Part shown: piece by piece, positions 1-8,305 of the stretch
Position numbering within the stretch: position 1 is the stretch's first letter
How the letters are laid out: every line of letters starts with the position of its first letter
Virus record (IMG/VR): IMGVR_UViG_3300037137_001397
Span: 1 to 31,872 of that record
Length of the DNA stretch: 31,872 bases
Strand: one strand, 5' to 3'
Source: a virus
Notes under the pieces: generated by a model
Databases searched by the model: none
The model's input: only the letters and a program-made list of their open reading frames with translations
What the model was told of the DNA's origin: nothing
Made by a program: the position numbers and the translations under genes

Positions 1-91
1 AACTTCCCTTTGCCATACCCCTACTCTTTTGGTTGCCACCATTATCGTAAAGCCACGGTGGGTCAGCGTAGATTATCTGGTATTTTTTCAT
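1..91 (-). CDS. MT-A70 family adenine methyltransferase, N-terminal fragment (runs off left edge)
   Basis: The minus-strand frame starts with ATG at 91 and stays open to the window edge, giving 30 residues that begin MKKYQIIYADPPWLYDNGG. The YADPPW sequence is the catalytic (D/N)PPY/W motif of MT-A70 type N6-adenine methyltransferases, which characteristically place it within the first 15 residues. A purine-rich AAAGGT lies about 7 bases before the ATG. Phage enzymes of this family are usually solitary and methylate adenine in phage DNA, protecting it from restriction. It is separated from the lysis genes by a terminator, so it probably starts a new transcript. Only the N-terminus is visible, so target and completeness cannot be judged. 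Confidence 0.75.
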   Translation of the reverse strand, partial: MKKYQIIYADPPWLYDNGGNQKSRGMAKGS

Positions 92-154
92 ATTTTTACC
101 TTTGGTGCGTCAAGCGTTTCATTGCCATGATTATTTCCCAAACGTTTCTCCGAA

Positions 155-185
155 TAAAAAAGCCCGTCCCGTTGGGCGAGCTTTT
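155..185 (-). terminator. Rho-independent terminator after the lysis module
   Basis: On the minus strand an imperfect hairpin (AAAAGC pairing with GCTTTT outside, CCC with GGG inside) runs into six T residues. It lies about 27 bases past the stop of the YiiX-like gene and before the MT-A70 start, so it probably ends the long late transcript. Confidence 0.6.
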
Positions 186-211
186 CGGAGGAGGGTGATG
201 AAAAGCGTATT

Positions 212-727
212 TCAGACCGTATATTTTAACGGCATTGGGCCGACTTTGAACTGTTTCGCACAAATTGACGCCAACCGACGCGGGCTGACCGGATTGTGCC
301 TGTTCGGGAATATGCCCGCCCTGGCAAGTGCATAATCAACACATTCTGAGCAATAGAATCGCTTATCGTCTTGCAAATGCCACGGCAAGAGGAATCCAAA
401 TATGCCCCAATAGTCATAACCCGCACCAACTATATCTTTCGCTGCCTCAAACAGACGCACCTCTTCTTTGTCGCTCACGGCCTTTTCAATATAGTCCCAG
501 CGACTACGGTGTTTCAAAACTATTTCCGGCAACTCAAAACGGACGCCTGTAAAATTGCCGCGTGAAGCAGAACTAAAACAAACGCCGAATCTGTCGAGGA
601 ATTGTAACTCGACGTGGGAATATGGAGGAGTGCCCCAATTCCAAAGGCCAGTCCAAAAAGAAATAGCATCGTCAAGCCAGCGACCGTCTTTGCCCGCCTT
701 GTAAAATAGGATTTTTATTGTCCTCAT
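212..727 (-). CDS. YiiX/YebB-like permuted NlpC/P60 peptidase (possible lysis enzyme)
   Basis: A 171-residue protein whose ATG overlaps the stop of the preceding holin-like gene (ATGA). The order of catalytic elements is that of the circularly permuted NlpC/P60 group: a histidine in YSHVELQF (His38) comes first and a cysteine in FYCSECVDYAL (Cys126, with Cys129 nearby) follows. YiiX-like proteins are papain-fold hydrolases acting on peptide or acyl bonds, some on cell-wall peptides. As the last gene of the late transcript, next to a small membrane protein, it could be the endolysin, though no wall-binding domain is present and no signal peptide is seen. A structural role or ejection-associated hydrolase is the alternative. 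Confidence 0.75.
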   Translation of the reverse strand: MRTIKILFYKAGKDGRWLDDAISFWTGLWNWGTPPYSHVELQFLDRFGVCFSSASRGNFTGVRFELPEIVLKHRSRWDYIEKAVSDKEEVRLFEAAKDIVGAGYDYWGIFGFLLPWHLQDDKRFYCSECVDYALARAGIFPNRHNPVSPRRLASICAKQFKVGPMPLKYTV

Positions 728-906
728 GGCGACTTGTCCTTTTCAGGAAGTGGCGCTCGACCGCGCCCAAAGACGGCCCCAGCGATAAACATAAATACAT
801 TCTCGATTGTCTGCGCGGTTAATCCGCCGGTAAGTCCGACATAGACAAAAACAATCACCACGCCGACAACCAAAGTCCTGGCCGAAAAATTACGAATGGT
901 AATCAT
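724..906 (-). CDS. Small holin-like membrane protein
   Basis: A 60-residue protein with two hydrophobic stretches, roughly residues 11-28 (VVGVVIVFVYVGLTGG) and 32-47, ending in a charged tail (PLPEKDKSP). Size, topology and position directly upstream of a papain-fold hydrolase fit a small holin or holin-like pore protein of the inner membrane. Its ATG overlaps the stop of the acyltransferase gene and its own stop overlaps the next ATG, so all three are translationally coupled. No family is recognised; the holin role is inferred from topology and context. Confidence 0.7.
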   Translation of the reverse strand: MITIRNFSARTLVVGVVIVFVYVGLTGGLTAQTIENVFMFIAGAVFGRGRAPLPEKDKSP

Positions 907-1454
907 TTTGTAATCACCCCGCCTTTCAATAACTTGTCTGATAAATTCTCAACCATACTCCTGTTTAATTTGCCGGTCGGTATAATAGGAGTTCCCCAGT
1001 ATTTCGTCCACGGCTCGGTATCTCTATTAACGATTGACCCCGCGCCGATTATCGAACCTTCGCCGATTGTAACGCCTGGCATCACTATTACCCCGACACA
1101 AAGGAATGCGTAATTCTCGATAAAAACCTTCGACCTTGTTACTTTTCTGTATTCAATTGGAACGGTATTGCCCACCAGACCCGAACCATCGGTGTCGTCC
1201 GTACCGGTTAGAATTGTGCATCGGGCGGCAATGTTAGCAAAACTGCCTATCTCGCAATACCCACCGCCGCCGATGTATGTGTAGGGAGCAATATGGACAT
1301 AACGGCCTATCTTCAATCCGCACCCGCCCATAAGCCAGCAGTATTCGCTGATAATCACGTTACCGGCCATTTCAATCTGTTCGGGATTGATAATAGTATT
1401 CGGCTCGTAAATTTTAACTTCCGGGCCGCAGATTTTAAGCTTGCTTAAATCCAT
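903..1454 (-). CDS. Hexapeptide-repeat (left-handed beta-helix) acyltransferase
   Basis: A 183-residue protein with the imperfect hexapeptide periodicity of LbH acyltransferases: IGRYVHIAPYTYIGGG, then IGSFANIAARCTI, and near the C-terminus VMPGVTIGEGSIIGAGSIV followed by a WGTP-like segment, as in Maa/NodL/VatB type O-acetyltransferases. Such enzymes transfer acetyl groups from acetyl-CoA to sugars or similar small acceptors in the cytosol. The usual active-site histidine after the central loop is not obvious to me. The gene overlaps the papain-like gene by 20 bases and is coupled to the holin-like gene. In a phage a plausible job is acetylating host surface sugars, or a glycan made by the glycosyltransferases at 14324-16646; the substrate is unknown. 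Confidence 0.8.
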   Translation of the reverse strand: MDLSKLKICGPEVKIYEPNTIINPEQIEMAGNVIISEYCWLMGGCGLKIGRYVHIAPYTYIGGGGYCEIGSFANIAARCTILTGTDDTDGSGLVGNTVPIEYRKVTRSKVFIENYAFLCVGVIVMPGVTIGEGSIIGAGSIVNRDTEPWTKYWGTPIIPTGKLNRSMVENLSDKLLKGGVITK

Positions 1455-2241
1455 TTATAATCGTCCCGTAAGTATCTATAAGCATCCGCGACAACTCCGA
1501 CCAGCGATAATAACAACGTCCGTTATCACCGTGTTTCTCGCCCCAAGAGCCATCTACAAAGAATCTTTCGATACCGTTCATCGATCGATACCCACCTATA
1601 ATCACTTCGTGGCCGCCCCTGACCTGAGACGGATCGTAAGAATTGACAATCCCGCTTGACGACGCAAGGCAATAGTTAATATCGACCATCGCGCCTGTCA
1701 GTATCGGACCTTTTTGTGATAACCATTGTTTCAGGACGCCGTAAACCGTATCAAGATTGACGTAATCACTGATTACCCATTGCGCCATCCTTGCAAGCAA
1801 ATCATCGCCGTCCCCAACGTAGAAACTCGGAGGAACAGAAAATTGCCATTCCTCCTGCGGTATCATCCCCGTATTCTTCATCGTTTCAAGAATCGACTTT
1901 CCGTTGCTGCCGCCGCCGGTACAGAACGGCAAAGTATCGAGCCACGGGTCTATCATCGAGGCGAATGAATACAAACAGGTTTCGGACGGCCTTTTGCCGG
2001 TTTGATATTTAATAAGATTCGACCCCGCAAAGCCCGTGCATAATCCTGTTTCGCCCTGGTCAGGAACAAGGAAATCCTCTGGTCGCCAATCAACCTCGGC
2101 CTTTAACGGCTCTTCAGCCAGATGTTTAGCAAGATAGAATTTCCTGTGCTGGTAAAAGCGTAACGACCGTTCCCGCAATGTCTGCTCGACCGGCACAACA
2201 TCCAAGACACGATTAACACCGTTTACTTTAACGGTTGACAT
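1435..2241 (-). CDS. Papain-like (C1 family) cysteine peptidase homologue
   Basis: A 268-residue protein behind a strong AAAAGGAG ribosome site. It carries papain-family signatures: DQGETGLCTGFA, with the oxyanion-hole Gln62 and nucleophile Cys68, then RGGHEVIIGGY with His211, and DGSWGEKHGDNGRCYYRW in place of the usual NSWG...WG..G motif. The residue aligned with the papain catalytic Asn looks like Gly231, preceded by Asp230, which is unusual. No signal peptide is evident, although a 45-residue N-terminal extension with many basic residues precedes the catalytic domain. Position between a lipoprotein and an acyltransferase in the lysis region suggests release or entry functions; degradation of a host surface protein is also possible. 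Confidence 0.8.
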   Translation of the reverse strand: MSTVKVNGVNRVLDVVPVEQTLRERSLRFYQHRKFYLAKHLAEEPLKAEVDWRPEDFLVPDQGETGLCTGFAGSNLIKYQTGKRPSETCLYSFASMIDPWLDTLPFCTGGGSNGKSILETMKNTGMIPQEEWQFSVPPSFYVGDGDDLLARMAQWVISDYVNLDTVYGVLKQWLSQKGPILTGAMVDINYCLASSSGIVNSYDPSQVRGGHEVIIGGYRSMNGIERFFVDGSWGEKHGDNGRCYYRWSELSRMLIDTYGTIINGFKQA

Positions 2242-2743
2242 TGTTTCTCCTTTTTAATCCAAGAGAATTATTGTCCCCCGTTTCGTAGATTGTTGATACG
2301 GCCCAGTAGTAACTCGAACAGGTATCCTTGAACATTTTGTATGCGCTCTCTATTTCATCGGGCGTGGCCGGGGAGCTTATCTTGACTGATACCCCATATT
2401 CGGCCTGTAATTCCTTTTCGACCGCCGGCCTGAGCATTGCGCTTTCTTTGTTAAGCTGGTTCATGCAGTTTATCGCGCAGGCGATTTGTTCCGGCGAAAC
2501 TGCCCCGCCATTGATTATGCTTGCATGCCAGCCGTCGATGCACAGTTCCAGCGTCTTGACTACCGCCACATTGGTAATCGCGGCTGGCTTATCGATGACG
2601 CCAAGTTCCACGGCGAGCGTCTTTACGCCGATTGCACCTGTCGATACCTTGCAGACGCCGACAAAATTATCAGAGTTGCAACCAGAGATGAAGAGGCAAA
2701 TCGTTAACGCCAAAATCGTTTTTCCCATGCTTGTCATAATCAT
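2228..2743 (-). CDS. Predicted lipoprotein of the lysis/surface module
   Basis: A 171-residue protein with a type II signal peptide: a hydrophobic run (ILALTICLF) followed by the lipobox ISGC, so the mature protein would start at a lipidated cysteine near residue 22. Two close ATGs exist (2743 and 2737); the second sits better behind the AAAGGA site. The rest is soluble and mostly helical, with a few further cysteines. An outer-membrane lipoprotein beside small coiled-coil and membrane proteins recalls the o-spanin of Gram-negative phages, but it is larger than usual spanins and I recognise no family. A superinfection-exclusion lipoprotein is an alternative. Confidence 0.75.
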   Translation of the reverse strand: MIMTSMGKTILALTICLFISGCNSDNFVGVCKVSTGAIGVKTLAVELGVIDKPAAITNVAVVKTLELCIDGWHASIINGGAVSPEQIACAINCMNQLNKESAMLRPAVEKELQAEYGVSVKISSPATPDEIESAYKMFKDTCSSYYWAVSTIYETGDNNSLGLKRRNNVNR

Positions 2744-2943
2744 TTTCCTTTCATTTCTTGGGTTAAATTGCTAAATTTTTGTTTCCACTCGGCTATTTCG
2801 CTGTCCTTAAATTCCGCCATTAAATTCAGACGATTTATTTCTTGCTCAAGTTTTCGCTTTTCGGCCTCGGCGGATTCGAGACGATTGTTCAGAATCGCGA
2901 TTGCCTGATTCTGCTGCTCTATTGTTTTGTCCTTGTCGTCCAT
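2740..2943 (-). CDS. Small coiled-coil protein
   Basis: A 67-residue, highly charged protein that is almost entirely heptad-like (NRLESAEAEKRKLEQEINRL), predicting one long coiled coil. There is no membrane segment or signal peptide. A GAGG site precedes the ATG. It lies between a coiled-coil membrane protein and the lipoprotein, so it may pair with one of them. No function is recognised. Confidence 0.7.
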   Translation of the reverse strand: MDDKDKTIEQQNQAIAILNNRLESAEAEKRKLEQEINRLNLMAEFKDSEIAEWKQKFSNLTQEMKGK

Positions 2944-2950
2944 ATAGACC

Positions 2951-3280
2951 TCATGGTTTTAGATATTTCCATACAATCTCAATAACAAGCAAAACACCCA
3001 TGCCGATATAGACGGTCTTGGTCAGCCAGGACATATCTTTCATTAAACTTTCGTGTCTTATTTCATACTCATTCTTAGTTATGAACGTCGCCTGTAATCG
3101 CACAAGCTCGGCCTTGGCGTTGTTCAGGTCGTTTAGATGCTTTTCGAGATTGTCGGCGGCCAGTTTCAACGCCTGCTGCGATAATTTGTCTCGAAGTTCG
3201 AGGCGTTTTTCGAGTTCGGCAAACTTGCTGTCGAAGTATTCAATGCAGTTTATGCTCAAAATTTGCTTGCAATCGGCCAC
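2951..3280 (-). CDS. Coiled-coil protein with C-terminal membrane anchor (XhlA-like layout)
   Basis: The 109-residue frame starts with GTG at 3280 behind a clear AAAGGA site. Residues about 17-70 form a coiled coil, and residues about 88-107 (VYIGMGVLLVIEIVWKYL) form a single membrane segment close to the C-terminus. That layout matches XhlA/hemolysin-type phage proteins that work with holins, and also tail-anchored spanin-like proteins. Its place at the start of the lysis module agrees. The assignment is by architecture only. Confidence 0.7.
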   Translation of the reverse strand: MADCKQILSINCIEYFDSKFAELEKRLELRDKLSQQALKLAADNLEKHLNDLNNAKAELVRLQATFITKNEYEIRHESLMKDMSWLTKTVYIGMGVLLVIEIVWKYLKP

Positions 3281-3327
3281 TGTTAATTCCTTTCATTGTT
3301 GCTAATCTTTAATTTGAGAATTTCACG

Positions 3328-3744
3328 TTATGCGTTTCTTAATGTGCCGTAAACTTCCACGTCAACTATGCAGGAAGCGACGGTACATCCGGTAGTAACG
3401 TCCATACAGAAAATCTCCCCTGCAACATATTCCGGCGTAACTGTGGGTATCGTTGCGTGTTGAACGGGAGGGGCGATAAACTTGCCCGAAGTACCCGCAA
3501 GGAAATTCGTCAAGGTTTGGGCGGCGAGCCAATCTGTTTTGGCGGTTGTCTTGCCAAAAGTCACAACCGTCCCCGCTGCCGAATATGGAAGTTTACAAAA
3601 CTTCACCCTATCAACATCGAATTTCTTCCCAGCCGGGCCGGTAAAAAGATTAGTCGTTGCCACGGTTTTAAGTTCTACGTCCTCGATTCTTGCCAACAAA
3701 GCAACACCGTTTTCCTCGAAAATATCACTAAATGTCTCGGCCAT
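3328..3744 (-). CDS. Hypothetical virion-associated protein downstream of the tail tip
   Basis: A 138-residue protein preceded by a strong AGGAGA site. It is rich in Val, Thr, Ala and Gly and reads as a beta-strand protein without signal or membrane segments. It follows the tail tip gene and a 68-residue protein, where phages often keep fibre, tip-accessory or head-decoration genes. I do not recognise the family. A minor tail or fibre-associated protein is the most economical guess. Confidence 0.65.
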   Translation of the reverse strand: MAETFSDIFEENGVALLARIEDVELKTVATTNLFTGPAGKKFDVDRVKFCKLPYSAAGTVVTFGKTTAKTDWLAAQTLTNFLAGTSGKFIAPPVQHATIPTVTPEYVAGEIFCMDVTTGCTVASCIVDVEVYGTLRNA

Positions 3745-3754
3745 GATTATTCTC

Positions 3755-3961
3755 CTAAATTAAAGGGTTGTATTGTCTTTTGATTACCGTTCTCTGATTA
3801 ACGCTGACCATGATATTGCCGTGCCGATTGATGAGCGGATGTTGTGCCTTGTATAATTCCCTATCCATCTTCGTAATTATGCCGTTAAATACCGCCCCCC
3901 AATTCTCGATAGCGTCAGCCAGCAAGGGGAAGCTAAAATTATCCGTATATGCTATTGCCAT
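3755..3961 (-). CDS. Hypothetical small protein
   Basis: A 68-residue protein with an AAGGAT site before its ATG, lying 11 bases before the stop of the tail tip gene on one side and 10 bases from the next gene on the other. No motif is recognised; it has no membrane segment. Tight spacing and a proper ribosome site support it as a real gene of the tail operon. Confidence 0.6.
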   Translation of the reverse strand: MAIAYTDNFSFPLLADAIENWGAVFNGIITKMDRELYKAQHPLINRHGNIMVSVNQRTVIKRQYNPLI

Positions 3962-3972
3962 AATTCTAATCC

Positions 3973-6900
3973 TTAAACATTCACAACCTCAATTTCTGAT
4001 TCCGTTATCGACCGCAAAGACCGGCGCGGTATAACTTTTATGACCGCTGTATCATTGCCGCCGAGGTCTGCCGTTTTGTCAATCACTTCGGATTCGGAGG
4101 TCGCCGCAACACTTCGCTGACCGATAGCGACGCCGGCAGTCGTCTCGAATACCAGGTCGATGCTTTGCAATTCCGAATCCGCCAGATAATTGCCATAGCT
4201 AACGCCGGACCCGCCGACAAGTTCCGTCTCACTGTCGCCATATTCCCATATCGGATAAGTGTCATTCAAATCGAATCCGCCCTGATTGAAGCCGGTCAAT
4301 CTCTGCCCCGGCAGATTCCAGTAAAGCGTAAAACTGCTCCCGGTGTATTCAGTCCCGCCGCCGTCCGTTTCGCCCGTCGTCAATCGCAGTAGTCCCGCGC
4401 CCGCCGGTCTTTGATATAGACCTTGAATCTGATACGAGCTCGCCGTGACATCGGCTATCAGTTGTATCTCGTTTCCGTAAAAGGTGAGGGCTTTGAAATA
4501 TACGGTCTTGCCAATATCTTCCGGCGTGAAAATGTAATTAAAATTAGTATCGAGCGTTGCGAAGATTTCGCCAATACTGTGGGCTGTGGCTTCCGTTCCG
4601 AACAGCCCACGTATTACGCCGGTGATTGTCCAGACGCCCTCGGTAACAGTTTCGACCGCCGTTTTATATGCGATTATCTCTTCGCCGATTTTGCATAAGT
4701 GGCGGTTATTGAAAAAGTCATCATCATTTGCCGCACTTGCCAGGTCCGTAACCGTCCCGATATTGACCTCAATCGTATCTTCACCCATATAGACCGGGGC
4801 CGGATAAGCGGGCATAAGTTGCGTTATCGTACCCGTACTATTTGCGGAACCGCCCGTAACTTCGTCGATAGTCGCCTTGCCGAGTAATGTAAAGCCGCTA
4901 TCGGCGGAATATGACTTGAAAATATACCATCCGTTGGTGTCCGCCCCCCCGGGCGCAAAGCATAATTTCAACGCGGGATTATTCACGTCCTCAAAAAACG
5001 CTATGCTTGCGCCGATTATAACCGCTTCTTCATCCGGCGTTCTTTGTGAGGTCTGGCCGTTAAATGCAATCTCTGGGTATAATTCCGTCGTATCCTCCAT
5101 CGCCTCAATTTCGAGCGTGCGTCCGTCTTTGTGTTCGCTTATTGAGGTTATGCGCAATTTTTCATCGGTCAATAGGAATCCGTCAGTGATTGTGCCGACG
5201 ACGCCGGGATGGACGAGCATATTCTTATAACTGACCGCAAAATTATAGATGCTGAACCGGTACATCGAGTCGAATAAAATCCGATAAGCCATTTTCATGG
5301 CAAGCGTAGAATTATGAATGCCCGCCAGTTGGATTGTCTTCTTGCGGATGTGCCCGCAAATGCGCTGGTCAACTTCGTCCTTCGCCACGGCGACGGCTAT
5401 ATCATAATCCGCATCTCTGTTCGTCCAGACAATCTCGATATGATTATAGGTATCGTTATATTCCCGTTTTTTAATTCTTACCGGCGGCGGAGGACTTTCG
5501 CCCTCCTCTGAAACAATATCGTCTCGCGTCAAGTCAACGGCGGAATCCTCCTCGCGCATTATCCCTATGGCGATTTCGCCGTTTTTGTGATATATGAATC
5601 CCGCAAAATGAACGCAGATACAATCCAGCCAGTCAACCAAACTCCTCTGCTCGTTAAGAACAATCGACATCATAATATCGTTGGTTTGGCAATACGCCAA
5701 AGCGGTATCGTATGCCTCCTCGTTCATTGCCAAAGGCGTAAAACGCTCGATAAGATTCCTGATAATAACCGGCGGATATTCGTCCTTTGCGTTAATTAAG
5801 TATCCCGGCCAATTAACAGCATCCGTCGTCATCCAAGCATAGGCCGTAATAGTACCAAACATACCACTACCAAAACCATCCAGAGAAGAAAGTAACGCCA
5901 AATTCTGGTCGTATATCTCAAAAATGTTTGTAGTAACTGAGTCATACTTTTTAATTACTACAATATGTCCCCATAAATCCACATAAAGAGTTTGAGCATC
6001 AGAGCATAATATAGTTTTTACTTCTTCTAATTCGATTCGAGCATTTGAACCGGTACTCATAAGACCTATTGTGAATCCGGCTGTTGGGGGGATAAAAGTA
6101 ACTTTAATTTTATGAATTGTACCCCCATCCTTCGCTGTCCTTACATAAATATAATTATTCAAAACACAAATTGCCCCTGTTCTTATGGTATAAGAACTGG
6201 TGTGCGGAACACCGTTCGATAAAAGACCAACATCCATATCTTCCGAAATGCCACCTAATATAATTCCATTAGGAAAAACTGTGTCCAGCATAAAAACACA
6301 AAGATTTTCGCTACCACCAACATTCCAGGAAGAACCACTGCCACCAGATATTGCATATTTTATTGGGAATCCATTCCACAAAATTGTAGCAAGAAGAATG
6401 TGATAAGGTGAACGGCTACCACTGGGATTGTAAGCAGGCCCATACAGTGTTTGCATTAAATGTCCATCATCGGCAGAGTATTTATGTATGGTTTGAAAAG
6501 ATGAACCACCTATTGTTGTACCGGACGCAAGATAAACATTGCCATCGTCGTCAACATCTAAATAATACGAGGCAGTCGTATCTTCTGTGTTTTTCCAAAT
6601 CTCAAGACCAGTTTCTAAACTGAATTTGTATAGGCGAGTGTCATCAGCAAAATTCATATAAATATATTTTGAATCCTTTGTGACTTTGACGGCTCTTGGT
6701 AACTTACCTGTATTACCCCATCCACCAATCGGCTGGAAGAAGTTGTTAATAACATTGCCATCTTTGTCTATCTTTACGAGGTAAGTTCCATCTGTATATC
6801 CTTGGGCAATATAAAGATTGCCATAAACATCTTGCGTTAAGCGACCAGAACCTGAACCGGTCTGCGTGTACCGAACTACCCTCTCTGCACCAGTAAACGT

Positions 6901-7848
6901 AGCTGGCGTGAACGGGCTATAGGTAAATTGCAGTTCATCCTCAGTCGTTCCAGCAAGTAACACATAAGTTGCACTGTAATGGGCAGAATTAGTTATGCTT
7001 ATTGTCTGTCCTGCTTTGAACGGATGGCCAGTACAGGGCAAGCCGACAACATTGCCACCAACATTTCTCGCCACGCCACCCGCATCCAAACAAAGTGTGT
7101 CTGTGCCCATAAAGGGGACACCCCAAACTCCACCATTTTCGGCAATGTAGGTCATTTTATAACCGGCAAACTTCGACACCTCGAAAACGAAATTAGGGAT
7201 TGCCTCTGTATTGCCCAATTCATAATCCTCAAAAAGACAAAGAGCGTCGTGTTTATATTCAGCGAACTCCTCGCCGATTAAGGCAGATATGCCGGTATTG
7301 TTTCTGCCGTCAAACCAAGTGAAGCCAATAATGTCGGCGTACGTACTGCTCAAATCGGCTTTCATAATCTGGTCTGTTATTATCAGAAATATCTGGTCAC
7401 TTGTTTTCGGGTAAATCTGTTCTTTGCCCTTCCAAATTCTGCGCACATAAGCGGGGCCTTCACATAGGGCTATGATGAAAGACCGTTTATATCTTGTTTC
7501 CTCAACAGTCTCTCCGCCGCCGCCCTTGCCGCCGCCCTTGCCGCCGCCCGATGAGTGTTTAACGGTATAGGGCACTGGCGGACCTGCCCAGATAATGTTT
7601 CCCGCAATTCTTTCCGTACCATAAAGAATAGGTTTTGGTATTGCCTTTACCGTTTGTTGTAGCGGGTAATTTGAAATTTTCGGCATACTGGATTTCGGCT
7701 GTTTCGTGGGGAACATTATCGCGCCAAGGTATCCGCCCGCCATTGCGCCGATTCCTATGCCAAACCCACCCATGCCCAGCATACTGCCGAGATACATCCC
7801 GCCGATAGTCATTCCTAATTGCAAATATGAGTTTGTTTTATTGGACAT
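3973..7848 (-). CDS. Large tail tip / host-specificity protein with inserted beta-propeller-like segment
   Basis: A 1291-residue protein. Residues 11-45 form a Gly/Met-rich zipper-like hydrophobic segment typical of the tip proteins that follow NlpC/P60 genes in GTA-like and lambda-like phages. A glycine/lysine loop (about 100-112) precedes ETVEETRYKRSFIIALCEGP, the start of the conserved tail region. The conserved part resumes near 685 with the PPVIIRNLIERF segment and continues into fibronectin-like C-terminal domains. Between them, residues about 231-680 hold repeated beta-propeller-like blades (for example DGNVYLASG, DVYGNLYIAQG) not expected in this family. The protein should form the distal tip that contacts the receptor. 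Its ATG overlaps the peptidase gene. Confidence 0.85.
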   Translation of the reverse strand: MSNKTNSYLQLGMTIGGMYLGSMLGMGGFGIGIGAMAGGYLGAIMFPTKQPKSSMPKISNYPLQQTVKAIPKPILYGTERIAGNIIWAGPPVPYTVKHSSGGGKGGGKGGGGETVEETRYKRSFIIALCEGPAYVRRIWKGKEQIYPKTSDQIFLIITDQIMKADLSSTYADIIGFTWFDGRNNTGISALIGEEFAEYKHDALCLFEDYELGNTEAIPNFVFEVSKFAGYKMTYIAENGGVWGVPFMGTDTLCLDAGGVARNVGGNVVGLPCTGHPFKAGQTISITNSAHYSATYVLLAGTTEDELQFTYSPFTPATFTGAERVVRYTQTGSGSGRLTQDVYGNLYIAQGYTDGTYLVKIDKDGNVINNFFQPIGGWGNTGKLPRAVKVTKDSKYIYMNFADDTRLYKFSLETGLEIWKNTEDTTASYYLDVDDDGNVYLASGTTIGGSSFQTIHKYSADDGHLMQTLYGPAYNPSGSRSPYHILLATILWNGFPIKYAISGGSGSSWNVGGSENLCVFMLDTVFPNGIILGGISEDMDVGLLSNGVPHTSSYTIRTGAICVLNNYIYVRTAKDGGTIHKIKVTFIPPTAGFTIGLMSTGSNARIELEEVKTILCSDAQTLYVDLWGHIVVIKKYDSVTTNIFEIYDQNLALLSSLDGFGSGMFGTITAYAWMTTDAVNWPGYLINAKDEYPPVIIRNLIERFTPLAMNEEAYDTALAYCQTNDIMMSIVLNEQRSLVDWLDCICVHFAGFIYHKNGEIAIGIMREEDSAVDLTRDDIVSEEGESPPPPVRIKKREYNDTYNHIEIVWTNRDADYDIAVAVAKDEVDQRICGHIRKKTIQLAGIHNSTLAMKMAYRILFDSMYRFSIYNFAVSYKNMLVHPGVVGTITDGFLLTDEKLRITSISEHKDGRTLEIEAMEDTTELYPEIAFNGQTSQRTPDEEAVIIGASIAFFEDVNNPALKLCFAPGGADTNGWYIFKSYSADSGFTLLGKATIDEVTGGSANSTGTITQLMPAYPAPVYMGEDTIEVNIGTVTDLASAANDDDFFNNRHLCKIGEEIIAYKTAVETVTEGVWTITGVIRGLFGTEATAHSIGEIFATLDTNFNYIFTPEDIGKTVYFKALTFYGNEIQLIADVTASSYQIQGLYQRPAGAGLLRLTTGETDGGGTEYTGSSFTLYWNLPGQRLTGFNQGGFDLNDTYPIWEYGDSETELVGGSGVSYGNYLADSELQSIDLVFETTAGVAIGQRSVAATSESEVIDKTADLGGNDTAVIKVIPRRSLRSITESEIEVVNV

Positions 7849-8305
7849 ACGCCCTCAATTTGTTGCTATTCATTCTGTAAGTATTAGTCCAGCGTTTGCC
7901 CCATTGTGAATTTTGAAGTGTGCCGTAAACGCACCGGCCAGCCGTAACAAAACAATGGGCGAAAAGATTGTCTCGAAGATAAACGCCCGTGTGCGCCCGT
8001 TGGCAACGACCAAAGCCGAACACTAAAATATCTCCTGTTGTCTTTTCGTTTTTCGGAATTGAATCGGCGGTCTTTCCGAAGAAATTCGTCATCAATGGTA
8101 GGTCCGCATTATCAATATGCAAATTCCAGTCCCTGTCGTAATTCGGCATAGTGAAATCTTGTAGAAATCCAAGTTGTCTCAAAATAGCAACCAATAGGCC
8201 AGTACAATCGCAACCAAAAAATGACATTCCCCGGTGCTGGTAAGGCACTTTGCTTTTTACAAATAATTCGGCCCTTTCCGCAATTTGTAGATTCAAGTTT
8301 TCCAT
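7838..8305 (-). CDS. NlpC/P60 tail peptidase
   Basis: A 155-residue papain-fold peptidase of the kind sited next to phage tail tip genes (lambda K-like). The catalytic Cys34 lies in FGCDCTGLL, His105 in GDILVFGFGRCQRAHTGVYL, and a likely third polar residue is His117. It probably cuts peptidoglycan peptides locally during DNA entry or matures tail tip proteins. I take the ATG at 8305, which forms a TGATG overlap with the preceding stop; a GTG at 8308 is the alternative start. Confidence 0.85.
   Translation of the reverse strand: MENLNLQIAERAELFVKSKVPYQHRGMSFFGCDCTGLLVAILRQLGFLQDFTMPNYDRDWNLHIDNADLPLMTNFFGKTADSIPKNEKTTGDILVFGFGRCQRAHTGVYLRDNLFAHCFVTAGRCVYGTLQNSQWGKRWTNTYRMNSNKLRAYVQ

Noticed and set aside
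10-198. Plus-strand frame at the left edge
   Set aside because: It is the antisense of the MT-A70 start and of the terminator hairpin; no ribosome site or known motif.
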